A stretch of DNA of 8,858 nt from Planctomycetota bacterium (GCA_021809365.1 JAKBAC010000141.1:1-8858); one strand, 5' to 3'; counted from the stretch's first letter, positions 1-8,356 are shown. The notes: a model not told the origin generated them from the letters alone. Program-made: numbers and translations.

Positions 1-177
1 TTTGGCATGGCAGTGGCCTCCGCGGTTAAAGGTTTGGCAAACGCCGTTGCAGTTCTGCAACCGGATCATTCCCTCCGTATTATGCGTCTGGCATCATCGT
101 ATTGCAAAGTTGGCAGCAAGTGGATCTTCGATGCAACGATTAAGTTAAGACAAACTGTTGTTGCAGGTATTAACTAA
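1..177 (+). CDS. Possible C-terminal end of an unidentified protein (partial at 5' side)
   Basis: Reading frame 1 of the plus strand is open from the window edge to a TAA at 175-177, giving 58 residues and ending in TVVAGIN. I do not recognise the family. The piece is mildly amphipathic, with an Ala/Val-rich start (AVASAVKGLANAVAVL) and a more polar, basic second half. No membrane segment is clear. It converges with the exonuclease on the minus strand, and the two stop codons overlap by 4 bases, an arrangement typical of real convergent genes. The frame could still be open by chance: 58 codons is short, and a second plus-strand frame is open for about 48 codons here. The upstream sequence is needed to decide. 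Confidence 0.35.
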   Translation, partial: FGMAVASAVKGLANAVAVLQPDHSLRIMRLASSYCKVGSKWIFDATIKLRQTVVAGIN

Positions 178-806
178 TGTGATTTCGCTCGTCGGTGCCT
201 GCGGGAAGGTATTGTGGGGTTGGTTCGTGCAACCGAAGTGTTTAACGAAGGGCGTAATTGCGACGAGGTTTGTGGGCCGGCACTGCGTGTTGCGCCGCCA
301 AGCTGATCGACTGCTACTCCCGCCTTAACTGCGTGCAACAGTATTTTCGCACAGGCCTCGGCGTCCGATTCGGCTTGATGGTGATTCAGTGGGATTTTCA
401 GATAGCGGCATACGGTATCCAGCGTGTGGCGCGGCAAGTGCGGCCAGACGCTTCGCGAGAGTTTTACCGTGCAGGCAAATGTATAGGGTGCCGGCTCAAT
501 GCCATAATAGTCACAGCAGGACATCAGAACGCCGCGATCAAAACTTGCATTGTGCGCGGCCAGGAGCGGGGCGGCGTCGCAGAAGTTCTGGATCTGCGGC
601 CATAACTGCTGAAATGTTTTGGCATCCCGCACGGTGTGATGCGAGATGCCATGGATATAGGTGAATATGAACTCGCCGGGCGGCGGTTTAATGAGCGTGT
701 TGAATCGCTCAACTACCTGACCATTCTTCACGCGCACCAGCGCGAGAGCGCAGGCGCTGTGCCGCGCCTGATTGGCGGTTTCAAAATCAATGGCGGTAAA
801 TTCCAT
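174..806 (-). CDS. DnaQ-like 3'-5' exonuclease (DEDDh family)
   Basis: This encodes a 210-residue protein with the RNase T/DnaQ exonuclease fold near its N-terminus. Exo I is DFET with D7 and E9, Exo II is HNASFD with D90, and Exo III is H143-x4-D148 (HQAESD). These supply the four acidic ligands for two metal ions plus the catalytic histidine of DEDDh enzymes, which remove 3'-terminal nucleotides from DNA or RNA. The IHGIS segment (51-55) is also typical of the family. Residues from about 170 onward are a low-complexity Ser/Thr/Arg tail with a basic end. There is no polymerase, helicase or BRCT domain, so this is a stand-alone exonuclease, probably in repair or RNA trimming; the substrate cannot be told. 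An in-frame ATG at 830 would add 8 residues, but the ATG at 806 has GGAGG six bases upstream, so I use 806. It has its own likely promoter and converges with the plus-strand frame ending at 177. Confidence 0.85.
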   Translation of the reverse strand: MEFTAIDFETANQARHSACALALVRVKNGQVVERFNTLIKPPPGEFIFTYIHGISHHTVRDAKTFQQLWPQIQNFCDAAPLLAAHNASFDRGVLMSCCDYYGIEPAPYTFACTVKLSRSVWPHLPRHTLDTVCRYLKIPLNHHQAESDAEACAKILLHAVKAGVAVDQLGGATRSAGPQTSSQLRPSLNTSVARTNPTIPSRRHRRAKSH

Positions 807-812
807 CGCAAG

Positions 813-817
813 CCTCC
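813..817 (-). promoter_or_regulatory. Shine-Dalgarno site that fixes the exonuclease start
   Basis: The minus strand reads GGAGG, then 6 bases, then ATG at 806. The alternative in-frame ATG at 830 has only a weak ACGGA-like sequence ahead of it. The strong site therefore supports the shorter protein, which begins directly at the first catalytic motif (MEFTAIDFET). Confidence 0.75.
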
Positions 818-872
818 GTGCCGTGTGCATTAATCCGTCAAATCACTTCGCTCTCACCCGGTAATACTCTCC

Positions 873-902
873 ATAATAGCGGCCCGATGGGCGATGTTAC
901 AA
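873..902 (-). promoter_or_regulatory. Candidate sigma70-type promoter for the exonuclease gene
   Basis: On the minus strand, TTGTAA (902-897, 4 of 6 matches to the -35 consensus) is followed after 18 bases by TATTAT (878-873, 5 of 6 matches to the -10 consensus). It lies in the 131-base gap between the kdpD stop and the exonuclease start and would give a leader of roughly 60 bases. I see no clear kdpD terminator with a T-tract in the same gap, so read-through from kdpD is also possible. Confidence 0.5.
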
Positions 903-937
903 TGGCGGTGTTCGGTTTTTACTGAGAATTGGCTGGT

Positions 938-3610
938 TCAGTCGGCCCCAGAGCTGGGGATTGTCACTTGGAATTCGGCACCGCCGCCGTCGCGGTTGCG
1001 GGCGGTGATGGTGCCGTGGTGGAGTTGGATGATGGCGCGGCAGATTGCCAGGCCCAGTCCCAGGCCGGGGCGGCGGGGGGCTGAGGTTCCGCGAAAAAAC
1101 TTTTCAAATATTCTCTGGGTATCGTGAACGGGTAGCCCGGTCCCGCGATCCATGACGCGGATCAGCACTGAATCCGGCCGGGCTATGGCGACGATTTCAA
1201 TGGGTTTGGATGTCGGTGCGTGATCCATGGCGTTTTCCAGTAAGTTAGATAAAACTTGCTCCAGAAGAACGGGATCGCCTTGCACCAGGGGCAGCGAATC
1301 AGGAATACTAATTTGAAACTTGCGGTCCGGATCCGTGTTTCGCCACCGGCCGACGGCGGAAATAATCACCTCCCCGACATCCACGCTTTGGCTCTGAATC
1401 GACGGGTTGCCGGATTCCAAACGGGTCATTTCCAGAAGTTTTCCGATAAGACCTTCCATGCGTTGGGATTCATGGGAAATGGTGGTCAGCAGTTCTTCAC
1501 GCATTGGAGCGGACATGGACGATCCCGCCTGGAGAATGCTGGTAGCGGAACCGGTGATGGCCGCCAGCGGCGTGCGGAGGTCATGCGATACCGCCGATAA
1601 CAGCGTGTTGCGCAGCATTTCAAGTTCTGTGCGTTCCCAGGCGCGGTGCGATTGTTCCGACAGCACCATGCGCTCCAGTGCTACGGCAATCTGGGCGGTG
1701 AAGGCTTCCAGCGTGCGCCATTCATCAGGATGACTGAGGCGGTCAAGATCCGAGGGAATAACACACAATGCGCCCAGTGTTGATTTCACGCCTTTCAGAG
1801 GCAGGTAAATCGCTTTAGAGGATGGTAGTGTGGCGGTGGTGGCACCGGCCTTTTCACCATGACGGATAACCCAATCCGCGACCGACAATTCCTTGTCATC
1901 AAGCGTTACCTGGGCGGAACTGTGGGTCAAGACTGGAATACCGGCGGCATCGGGCAGAATCACAGCAGCGGGCGAATTGAAAAACTCGGCGATATGTCCC
2001 ACGGAAACCCGCAGCAGGGCGGTATGATCGGGACATGAAATCAAGTCCCGACTCAAGCGTAACAGCGCTTCGGTACGCTGTTCACGGGAGCGGGACAGGC
2101 GTTGCTGATCGCGCAGGGATGCGGTAAGCGTTGTGATATAGACACCCGTCACCAGCATGGCCGCGAAAGTAAGCAGATATTGCGTATCTGAGACCGCGAA
2201 CGAGTAGTAGGGCTTGACCACGGTGAAATCAAAAGCCGCTACGCTGAGAACAGCGGTTAAAATGCCTGCAAAGCGGCTGTAACGGGCGGAAATCCAGATC
2301 ACCCCCAGCAGGTAGAACATGATGACATTGATATCCGATAAGCCGAGCCGGTGGTAAAGAAAAATACCCAACGCTGTATTGAATGCCACAACGGCCAAGG
2401 CCCAGGCAATTCCCCGCCTGTCCCAGGTTGTTTTCCGACTCACCGGAGCCGGTGGTGGGCTTTCGGCATCCTCCCGGATTAATTCCATGTGAATATCGCC
2501 GCTGCGCGTAATCAGCAGGTCCACAAAAGATCGCCGCAGCAGGCGTCGCCAGCCGCGATCAGCCGGTTTTCCGACGATAATGCGGGCCACATGGCGGCTC
2601 CTGGCGTAGGCGATAATCTCCTGGTCCGGATGCAGGCCGGAAAGTGTTACCGCCTGACCACCAAGTTGCTCGGCCAACTCCAGGGTGCGTGCCACGCGCT
2701 GCCGATCGGCTTCTGATAAGCCCGGCGATTTTGCCGTTTCAACATACACGGCGATCCAGGGAGCCTTCCAGGCGGCGGCCATGCGCGCAGCGGTGCGGAC
2801 CAGATTAGCCGAAAACGGGCTGGGGCCTACGCACACTAGAATGCGTTCCGAAACTGCCGCTGTCCGGGCTGCGGCAGTCCCCAGCCGCAGTGTATCAATA
2901 TCCTGATTGATCCGATCAGCGGTACGGCGCAGAGCCAGTTCCCGAAGGGCCAGGAGGTTTCCAATGCTGAAGAAATGCTGTAACGCAGCGGCGGTGCGAT
3001 CGGGCGTGTAAATTTTACCTTCCTGCAGACGTTCAATGAGTTTTTCCGGAGGCAGGTCCACAAGCTGTACTTCATCGGCATTTTGAAACACCGAATCCGG
3101 CAGCGTTTCGCGGACTTTTACGCCGGTCGCCCGTTCCACGATATCGTTGACGGATTCCAGATGTTGAACATTAAGTGTTGTGTATACGTCAATTCCTGCG
3201 GCCAGAAGTTCGGCTATATCCTGCCAGCGTTTGGCGTGCCGCATGCCGGGGGCGTTGGTATGGGCCAGTTCATCCACCAGAATAAGTTCCGGAGCTTTGC
3301 TTAAGGCTGCATCGAGGTCCAATTCCTTGAGAACAGCGCCGCGGTATTCCACGATTTTATAGGGAAGAATATCCAGGCCCAGCAGCAACGCTTCGGTTTC
3401 CGGGCGGATGTGTGGCTCGGCATAACCGACCAGCACGCGCACGCCGTCAATGGCCCGCCGTTGGGCCTCCTCCAGCATGGTATAGGTTTTTCCCACACCC
3501 GCTGAAGAGCCAAAAAATATTTTGAGCTTACCTCGGCGCAGCGATTCTTCCTGCCGGGTAAGCAGTTCAAGAAGTTCGTCAGGATTGGGTCTATGCGTTT
3601 GTTCCATCAT
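938..3610 (-). CDS. kdpD: KdpD sensor histidine kinase
   Basis: This is an 890-residue sensor kinase of the Kdp system, which responds to low K+ and turgor or ionic stress and phosphorylates KdpE. Domains from the N-terminus: the KdpD domain with Walker A GSSAGVGKT (34-42) and the VDELAHTN block (about 112-119); a Usp-like domain (about 255-375); four closely spaced membrane helices (about 400-500); a GAF-like region (about 515-650); and the kinase core with H-box SHDLRTPL (phospho-acceptor H676), N-box NLLENAMDHA (789-798), G1 DRGTGLP (821-827) and G2 GLGLGLAI (849-856). Length is close to E. coli KdpD. The start is uncertain. ATG at 3610, ATG at 3607 and TTG at 3616 are all in frame, and none has a good Shine-Dalgarno site. 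The kdpC stop lies 9 bases before the ATG at 3610, so translation is probably coupled to kdpC. No kdpE follows within the window. Confidence 0.97.
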   Translation of the reverse strand: MMEQTHRPNPDELLELLTRQEESLRRGKLKIFFGSSAGVGKTYTMLEEAQRRAIDGVRVLVGYAEPHIRPETEALLLGLDILPYKIVEYRGAVLKELDLDAALSKAPELILVDELAHTNAPGMRHAKRWQDIAELLAAGIDVYTTLNVQHLESVNDIVERATGVKVRETLPDSVFQNADEVQLVDLPPEKLIERLQEGKIYTPDRTAAALQHFFSIGNLLALRELALRRTADRINQDIDTLRLGTAAARTAAVSERILVCVGPSPFSANLVRTAARMAAAWKAPWIAVYVETAKSPGLSEADRQRVARTLELAEQLGGQAVTLSGLHPDQEIIAYARSRHVARIIVGKPADRGWRRLLRRSFVDLLITRSGDIHMELIREDAESPPPAPVSRKTTWDRRGIAWALAVVAFNTALGIFLYHRLGLSDINVIMFYLLGVIWISARYSRFAGILTAVLSVAAFDFTVVKPYYSFAVSDTQYLLTFAAMLVTGVYITTLTASLRDQQRLSRSREQRTEALLRLSRDLISCPDHTALLRVSVGHIAEFFNSPAAVILPDAAGIPVLTHSSAQVTLDDKELSVADWVIRHGEKAGATTATLPSSKAIYLPLKGVKSTLGALCVIPSDLDRLSHPDEWRTLEAFTAQIAVALERMVLSEQSHRAWERTELEMLRNTLLSAVSHDLRTPLAAITGSATSILQAGSSMSAPMREELLTTISHESQRMEGLIGKLLEMTRLESGNPSIQSQSVDVGEVIISAVGRWRNTDPDRKFQISIPDSLPLVQGDPVLLEQVLSNLLENAMDHAPTSKPIEIVAIARPDSVLIRVMDRGTGLPVHDTQRIFEKFFRGTSAPRRPGLGLGLAICRAIIQLHHGTITARNRDGGGAEFQVTIPSSGAD

Positions 3611-3619
3611 CTGCAACCA

Positions 3620-4249
3620 TTATTCTTTGCCGGTCCGGGAAGCTGCCGAAGCGGATGATAATCGATCTAACGCCAGATTCAGATCCAGCACATTGACGCG
3701 TGGCGCACCGAGAATACCGAAATCACGCCACTGGCAGAAATGCTCAACAAGATTTGTGACGGCGGAAGTCGGCAAACCGCGCGCCGCCGCCACGCGACGC
3801 ACCTGATAAAATGCCGCCGCCGGGCTGATGTCGGGGTCCAACCCGCTGGCGCTGGAAGTTACCAGATCCACGGGAACAGGTCCCTTTTCTGTCGGATCAG
3901 CGGAGCGAAGGCGTTTGATCCGGCGTTTGACCGAAGCGAATAACTTCGGGTTCATCGGTCCCGTATTGGAGCCTGATCCACAATCACCCAGAGGCCCATT
4001 ATAAGAAGTATAAGGAACCGGTGAGGTAGCGGATGGCCGGGGCCAGAAGTATTTTGGAGCGGAAAAATATTGGCCGATCAGACGCGATCCGACGGGTGTT
4101 CCGGCACTATCCGTTATCAGGCTGCCATTGGCCTGCCATGGGAACGCCACGGCTGCAACGCCCGTGACCACCAGGGGATACGCTAAACCAGTGATGGCGG
4201 ACAAGATGACAAACACAACAATTGCCGGACGACATTGAGACCACATCAT
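3620..4249 (-). CDS. kdpC: KdpC, K+-transporting ATPase subunit C
   Basis: This is a 209-residue inner-membrane subunit that stabilises the KdpFABC pump and contacts KdpA and KdpB. It has one N-terminal membrane helix (about 8-36) followed by a long periplasmic domain with family motifs: GSRLIGQYF (54-62), YFWPRPSA (67-74), GSNTGPMNP (93-101), PVPVDLVTSSASGLDPDIS (124-142) and QVRRVAAARG (149-158). The C-terminal segment FGILGAPRVNVLDLNLALD is also conserved. The stretch after RPSAT (SPVPYTSYNGPLGDC, 76-90) is somewhat longer than the short linker of E. coli KdpC and contains a cysteine (C90). A second cysteine is at C172. The ATG at 4249 is preceded by AAAGGAA with a 5-base spacer. The gap from the kdpB stop is 24 bases. 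Confidence 0.97.
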   Translation of the reverse strand: MMWSQCRPAIVVFVILSAITGLAYPLVVTGVAAVAFPWQANGSLITDSAGTPVGSRLIGQYFSAPKYFWPRPSATSPVPYTSYNGPLGDCGSGSNTGPMNPKLFASVKRRIKRLRSADPTEKGPVPVDLVTSSASGLDPDISPAAAFYQVRRVAAARGLPTSAVTNLVEHFCQWRDFGILGAPRVNVLDLNLALDRLSSASAASRTGKE

Positions 4250-4273
4250 GTAATTCCTTTCAACGCGCGTGTT

Positions 4274-6340
4274 TCAGGCCAAGTGCATGGCCACAAGTGC
4301 CATGTCAATGAGTTTAATTCCGATAAACGGCACAATAAGCCCCCCGACGCCATAAAGCAGAATATTTTGTAACAGCAGTTTCCCGGCGGCCATTGGGCGG
4401 TATTTTACACCGCGCAAAGCCAGCGGAATCAGAACAATGATAATCAGGGCATTAAAAATAACAGCGGACATAATGGCGCTGGCCGGTGTGGCCAGATGCA
4501 TGATATTCAAGCGTCCCATCGCCGGATAAATGCCGACAAATATGGCCGGGATAATGGCAAAATATTTACTGACATCGTTGGCAATGGAAAACGTGGTTAA
4601 TGAACCGCGGGTCATCAGCAGTTGCTTGCCCGTTTCAATAACCTCGATGAGTTTGGTGGGGTTGGAATCCAGATCAACCATGTTGCCGGCTTCTTTGGCG
4701 GCTTGTGTACCGGAGTTCATGGCCACCGCCACATCCGCCTGGGCCAGGGCGGGAGCATCATTGGTGCCGTCCCCGGTCATCGCGACCAGCCGGCCGCCCT
4801 GTTGATACTCGCGAATGAGCTTGAGTTTCGTTTCCGGCGTGGCCTGGGCAAGAAAATCATCCACGCCGGCCTCGGCGGCGATGGCGGCGGCGGTAAGGGG
4901 ATTATCGCCGGTAATCATCACCGTTTTTATGCCCATGCGCCGGAGCTGCGCAAAGCGTTCTTTGATGCCGCCTTTGACAATATCTTTAAGTTCAATAACG
5001 CCCAAGACATTCGGGCCGTCCGCTACCGCCAGTGGCGTTCCACCACGGCGGGATATTTCGTCCACCGCGGTCTTAACCGATGCATCCAGTTCGCCGCCAA
5101 GTTCAGCTACATAAGCCGCAATGGCGTCCGCAGCTCCCTTGCGGATTTTTCGGCCGTCAAAATCCACCCCGCTCATGCGGGTTTGTGCGGTAAAGGGGAT
5201 AAATTCGGCGTGGAGAGAACTTAATTCTCTGCCGCGCAAGTTGTAGCGATCCTTGGCCAGCACCACAATACTGCGCCCCTCCGGCGTTTCATCCGCCAGG
5301 GACGAAAGTTGCGCCGCATCAGCCAGTTGTTCAACGCTTACACCTTTGGCGGGAATAAAATTAACGGCCTGGCGGTTGCCCAGCGTAATGGTTCCCGTTT
5401 TATCCAACAGCAGCACATCCACATTGCCCGCAGCTTCCACCGCCCGGCCGGAAGTGGCAATGACATTTTTTTGGATCATGCGATCCATCCCCGCAATGCC
5501 GATGGCGGATAAAAGGCCGCCGATGGTGGTCGGGATCAGGCACACCAGAAGTGCCACCAGCACCGTGAGGCTGACGGGGGTGCCGTGGCCTGCGGCGTCA
5601 ACCGCGTAAATGGAAAACGGCAACAGCGTGGCCGTGGCCAGCAGGAAGATAATCGTCAGTTTGGCCAAAAGGATATTCAATGCGATTTCATTGGGGGTTT
5701 TCTGGCGCTTGGCCCCTTCCACCATGGCAATCATTCGATCCAGAAATGTTTCACCAGGATCGCAGGCCACGCGAATAATCAGCCAGTCGGAAAGTACGCG
5801 CGTACCACCGGTCACACTTGACCGATCACCGCCGGATTCTCTGATGACCGGGGCCGATTCACCGGTTATCGCCGACTCATCCACCGAAGCCACGCCCTCC
5901 ATGACTTCTCCGTCGGTGGGGATCAAATCGCCGGCCTCCGCCAGAAGAATGTCCCCTTTTCGTAATGCGGCAGCGGACACGCTTTGAACGGGGGCATCGC
6001 GCCGGGCTTCGGTGAGCTTTTTAGCGGGCGTATCACGTCGAGCGCGACGGAGCGTATCCGCCTGGGCCTTGCCGCGCCCTTCGGCCATGGCTTCGGCGAA
6101 ATTGGCAAAGAGCACGGTAAACCAGAGCCAGAGGCTGACACCCAGAATAAACCCGGCAGGGGCTTCACCATGCCCTAAGAGGGCCTGGATAAATAAGACG
6201 CTGGTTAACATGCTGCCGATATAGACAACAAACATCACAGGATTGCGCACCTGAATGCGCGGGTCGAGTTTTTTGAATGATTCAATGACGGCTCGCCGGG
6301 TAATGGCGCTGTTAAACAGAGATGTTGATTTTGCAGTCAT
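4274..6340 (-). CDS. kdpB: KdpB, P-type ATPase catalytic subunit of the K+ pump
   Basis: This is a 688-residue P-type ATPase subunit that hydrolyses ATP to drive K+ import through KdpA. Visible elements are the actuator loop TGES (159-162), the phosphorylation motif DKTGT with D313, the nucleotide-domain motif KGA (401-403), MITGDNP (475-481) and the hinge motif TGDGTND (522-528). In the membrane part, LIPTT (268-272) and the NDxxKYF motif with D589 and K592 match the charged pair in E. coli KdpB (D583/K586). S162 sits exactly where E. coli KdpB carries its inhibitory phosphoserine. About seven membrane helices are expected: two before residue 85, two at about 222-290, and three after 580. 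The ATG at 6340 has GGAG at an 11-base spacing, slightly long. It lies 48 bases after kdpA and 24 bases before kdpC. Confidence 0.98.
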   Translation of the reverse strand: MTAKSTSLFNSAITRRAVIESFKKLDPRIQVRNPVMFVVYIGSMLTSVLFIQALLGHGEAPAGFILGVSLWLWFTVLFANFAEAMAEGRGKAQADTLRRARRDTPAKKLTEARRDAPVQSVSAAALRKGDILLAEAGDLIPTDGEVMEGVASVDESAITGESAPVIRESGGDRSSVTGGTRVLSDWLIIRVACDPGETFLDRMIAMVEGAKRQKTPNEIALNILLAKLTIIFLLATATLLPFSIYAVDAAGHGTPVSLTVLVALLVCLIPTTIGGLLSAIGIAGMDRMIQKNVIATSGRAVEAAGNVDVLLLDKTGTITLGNRQAVNFIPAKGVSVEQLADAAQLSSLADETPEGRSIVVLAKDRYNLRGRELSSLHAEFIPFTAQTRMSGVDFDGRKIRKGAADAIAAYVAELGGELDASVKTAVDEISRRGGTPLAVADGPNVLGVIELKDIVKGGIKERFAQLRRMGIKTVMITGDNPLTAAAIAAEAGVDDFLAQATPETKLKLIREYQQGGRLVAMTGDGTNDAPALAQADVAVAMNSGTQAAKEAGNMVDLDSNPTKLIEVIETGKQLLMTRGSLTTFSIANDVSKYFAIIPAIFVGIYPAMGRLNIMHLATPASAIMSAVIFNALIIIVLIPLALRGVKYRPMAAGKLLLQNILLYGVGGLIVPFIGIKLIDMALVAMHLA

Positions 6341-6388
6341 GATTATTGCAACTCCAATCGTATTCAGGCCGGGTCGTAAGCTTTCACG

Positions 6389-8167
6389 TCAGTGCCAAAG
6401 ATGCAAAGATTCAACGATCGGGCCTAATGCCAAGGCGGGAAGGAACGTCAAAGCGCCAATAAGCACCACGGTGGCCACCAGCCATGCGGTAAACAGTGCG
6501 TCATGCGTCGGAAGCGTTCCGCTGGAAACAGGAATCTGTTTTTTTCTCGCCAGTGAGCCGGCGAGAGCCAGCGTCGGCACGATCAGAAAATAGCGCGATA
6601 CCCACATAACAATGCCGCCGGCGATATTGTAGAACGGTGTATTGGTGCCCAGACCGGCGAAGGCGCTGCCGTTGTTATTTCCTACGGAACTCGCCCAGTA
6701 GAGAATTTCTGAAAAGCCATGCGCACCGGGATTGGCCAACGCACTGGTGCCCATGATGGTCACGCAGGCGATCGCTGCGGTCACCAATACCAGCGCGGGT
6801 GGAACCAGCACGCAAATCGTCGCCATTTTCATTTCAAAGGCTTCAATTTTCTTGCCCAGATATTCCGGCGTGCGACCCACCATCAGCCCGGCAATAAAGA
6901 CGGCCACGATGACAAACATCAACATGCCGTACAGGCCCGAACCCACACCGCCGAAAATTACTTCGCCCAGTTCCATCAGCCACATGGGCGCTAATCCGCC
7001 CAGCGGCGTAAAGGAGTCATGCATGGAATTCACTGATCCATTGGAAGCAGCGGTGGTGGCGGTGGCCCAGATGGCAGAATCGGTAACGCCGAAGCGTGTT
7101 TCCTTTCCCTCCATGTTGCCGCCGGACATCAGGGCCGATGGGCTTTGAGTTACTCCAAGCGCGGTGAGTTTTGGATTCCCGGCATGTTCCGCCCACACGC
7201 AACCGACCATCAGCGGTACAAAGATGATCATCATCGCTGCAAAAATCGCCCAGCCCTGGCGCGTGTCCCCAACCATGCGGCCAAAGGTATAACAGAGCGC
7301 TGCAGGTATCAGCAGAATGGCCAGTACTTCCATGAAATTGCTTAACGGATTGGGATTTTCAAACGGATGCGCTGAATTGACCCCGAAAAATCCGCCGCCG
7401 TTGGTGCCCAATTGTTTAATGGCAATTTGGGAGGCCGCCGGACCTAAGGGCAAGATCTGGTGTTTAACCCATACGGTCTGATTACCGGTTTTGCCCGCGG
7501 CGTTGGTGCCGGCTTGCACGTAGCTGACCGGCTGAAGCAGCGGAACTTTTTTATACGGCGAAAACGTCTGCACCACACCCTGCGACACCAGAAGCAGGGC
7601 CAGGACAAACGATAGCGGCAGCAGAATGTAAAGCGTACTGCGCACCAGATCGCCCCAGAAATTTCCGATGTTGTCGGTCTGTTTGCCGCGGATACCGCGA
7701 ATCAGTGCCACCAGCACCGCCATGCCGGTGGCCGCTGAGACAAAATTTTGCACGGTCAGCGCCAGCATTTGCGTCAGATAGCTCATCGTGGTTTCGCCGT
7801 TGTAGCTTTGCCAGTTGGTGTTGCTGATAAAGCTGACTGCGGTATTCCACGCCAGTGCCGGCGATACCGCACCCAGATGTTCCGGATTTAATGGCAAAAA
7901 TCCCTGCAAGCGCTGCAGCGCATAAACCGCTACTCCGCCCAGCAGATTAAACAGCAGCAAGGCCACGGCATAGGTTTTCCACGTCATCGGCTGATCGGGC
8001 TTGATCCCCGCCGCCCGATACGTCAGGCGTTCCAGCCAACCCAGCGGTTTATCCAGGCCGCAGGGCTGTCCCTCATAAACCCGCGCCATAAATGCCCCAA
8101 GCGGTTTAACCAGCGCGGAAAGCACCAGCAGAAACACTCCCATTTGGATCCACGTGTCAGGAGTCAT
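6389..8167 (-). CDS. kdpA: KdpA, K+-binding channel-like subunit of the K+ pump
   Basis: This is a 592-residue inner-membrane protein of the superfamily of K+ transporters, and it forms the K+ selectivity filter of KdpFABC. The four filter-region segments are visible: NTNWQSYNGE (116-125), QLGTNGGGFFGVNSAHPFENP (252-272), SNGSVNSMHDSFTPLGG (375-391) and SVGNNNGSAFAGL (494-506). About ten hydrophobic helices are present. The protein is about 35 residues longer than E. coli KdpA; the extra length lies mainly in a loop at about 203-240 (rich in Gln, Thr and Gly) and in the loop at about 330-360. The start codon overlaps the kdpF stop as TAATG, with GGAG 8 bases upstream inside the end of kdpF. 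This implies translational coupling and matched synthesis of the two subunits. Confidence 0.98.
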   Translation of the reverse strand: MTPDTWIQMGVFLLVLSALVKPLGAFMARVYEGQPCGLDKPLGWLERLTYRAAGIKPDQPMTWKTYAVALLLFNLLGGVAVYALQRLQGFLPLNPEHLGAVSPALAWNTAVSFISNTNWQSYNGETTMSYLTQMLALTVQNFVSAATGMAVLVALIRGIRGKQTDNIGNFWGDLVRSTLYILLPLSFVLALLLVSQGVVQTFSPYKKVPLLQPVSYVQAGTNAAGKTGNQTVWVKHQILPLGPAASQIAIKQLGTNGGGFFGVNSAHPFENPNPLSNFMEVLAILLIPAALCYTFGRMVGDTRQGWAIFAAMMIIFVPLMVGCVWAEHAGNPKLTALGVTQSPSALMSGGNMEGKETRFGVTDSAIWATATTAASNGSVNSMHDSFTPLGGLAPMWLMELGEVIFGGVGSGLYGMLMFVIVAVFIAGLMVGRTPEYLGKKIEAFEMKMATICVLVPPALVLVTAAIACVTIMGTSALANPGAHGFSEILYWASSVGNNNGSAFAGLGTNTPFYNIAGGIVMWVSRYFLIVPTLALAGSLARKKQIPVSSGTLPTHDALFTAWLVATVVLIGALTFLPALALGPIVESLHLWH

Positions 8168-8256
8168 TAAAATTTCTCCGGAAAAAGCATTGCGATAATC
8201 AGGTAAATCAGGATGGCTCCCGCCAGCACCAGACCGATGAAATCCAGGATACTCAT
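8167..8256 (-). CDS. kdpF: KdpF, small stabilising subunit of the K+ pump
   Basis: This is a 29-residue peptide, the same length as E. coli KdpF, consisting of one membrane helix (about residues 3-24, rich in Ile, Leu, Ala and Gly) and a short polar end, FPEKF. KdpF packs between KdpA and KdpB and stabilises the complex, which fits its position directly before kdpA. The ATG at 8256 has a strong AGGAG (8268-8264) 7 bases upstream. Its stop overlaps the kdpA start by one base (TAATG), and its start overlaps the stop of the preceding 30-residue gene (ATGA). Assignment rests on size, helix and position, since the family has little sequence conservation. Confidence 0.9.
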   Translation of the reverse strand: MSILDFIGLVLAGAILIYLIIAMLFPEKF

Positions 8257-8345
8257 CTTCGATCTCCTAAATATTCACATAGTTTCACCAGCAGCCAGGT
8301 GACAACGCCCAGTAAAATCATGGCTCCAATGTATAACGTGTCCAT
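8253..8345 (-). CDS. 30-residue single-helix membrane microprotein leading the kdp operon
   Basis: The open frame from ATG at 8345 to TGA at 8253 encodes a peptide starting MDTLYIGAMILLGVV and ending TWLLVKLCEYLGDRR. It is one hydrophobic helix (about residues 4-20) with a Trp-Leu-Leu-Val-Lys-Leu-Cys-Glu segment and a charged end (DRR). That charge pattern suggests the C-terminus faces the cytoplasm. Evidence that it is real: GGAG (8356-8353) sits 7 bases before the ATG, and the stop overlaps the kdpF start as ATGA, so the two are probably translationally coupled. It is the first gene of the operon after the control region. It has no counterpart in the classic E. coli kdpFABC order. I have an unverified memory of similar short peptides ahead of kdpF in other bacteria, often left unannotated. 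A role as an accessory subunit or assembly peptide is inference; a leader peptide is the alternative. Confidence 0.75.
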   Translation of the reverse strand: MDTLYIGAMILLGVVTWLLVKLCEYLGDRR

Positions 8346-8352
8346 GGGAACA

Positions 8353-8356
8353 CTCC
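8353..8356 (-). promoter_or_regulatory. Shine-Dalgarno site of the 30-residue microprotein
   Basis: The minus strand reads CCGGAG, then 7 bases, then ATG at 8345. The good spacing is the main evidence that this very short frame is translated. Confidence 0.65.

Noticed and set aside
258..833. Several plus-strand and alternative minus-strand open frames across the exonuclease gene
   Set aside because: They are out-of-frame shadows of the exonuclease, which has all catalytic motifs. The shadow peptides show no recognisable domain and lack good ribosome-binding sites.
921..942. Inverted repeat ACTGA...TCAGT at the end of kdpD as a terminator
   Set aside because: The stem is only 5 bp, the loop is 12 bases, and on the kdpD strand it is followed by an A-run, not a T-run. 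It also includes the kdpD stop codon.
4530..6224. Long plus-strand open frames opposite kdpB (up to 200 codons)
   Set aside because: They lie antisense to fully conserved kdpB sequence. Their openness follows from the GC-rich codon pattern of kdpB.
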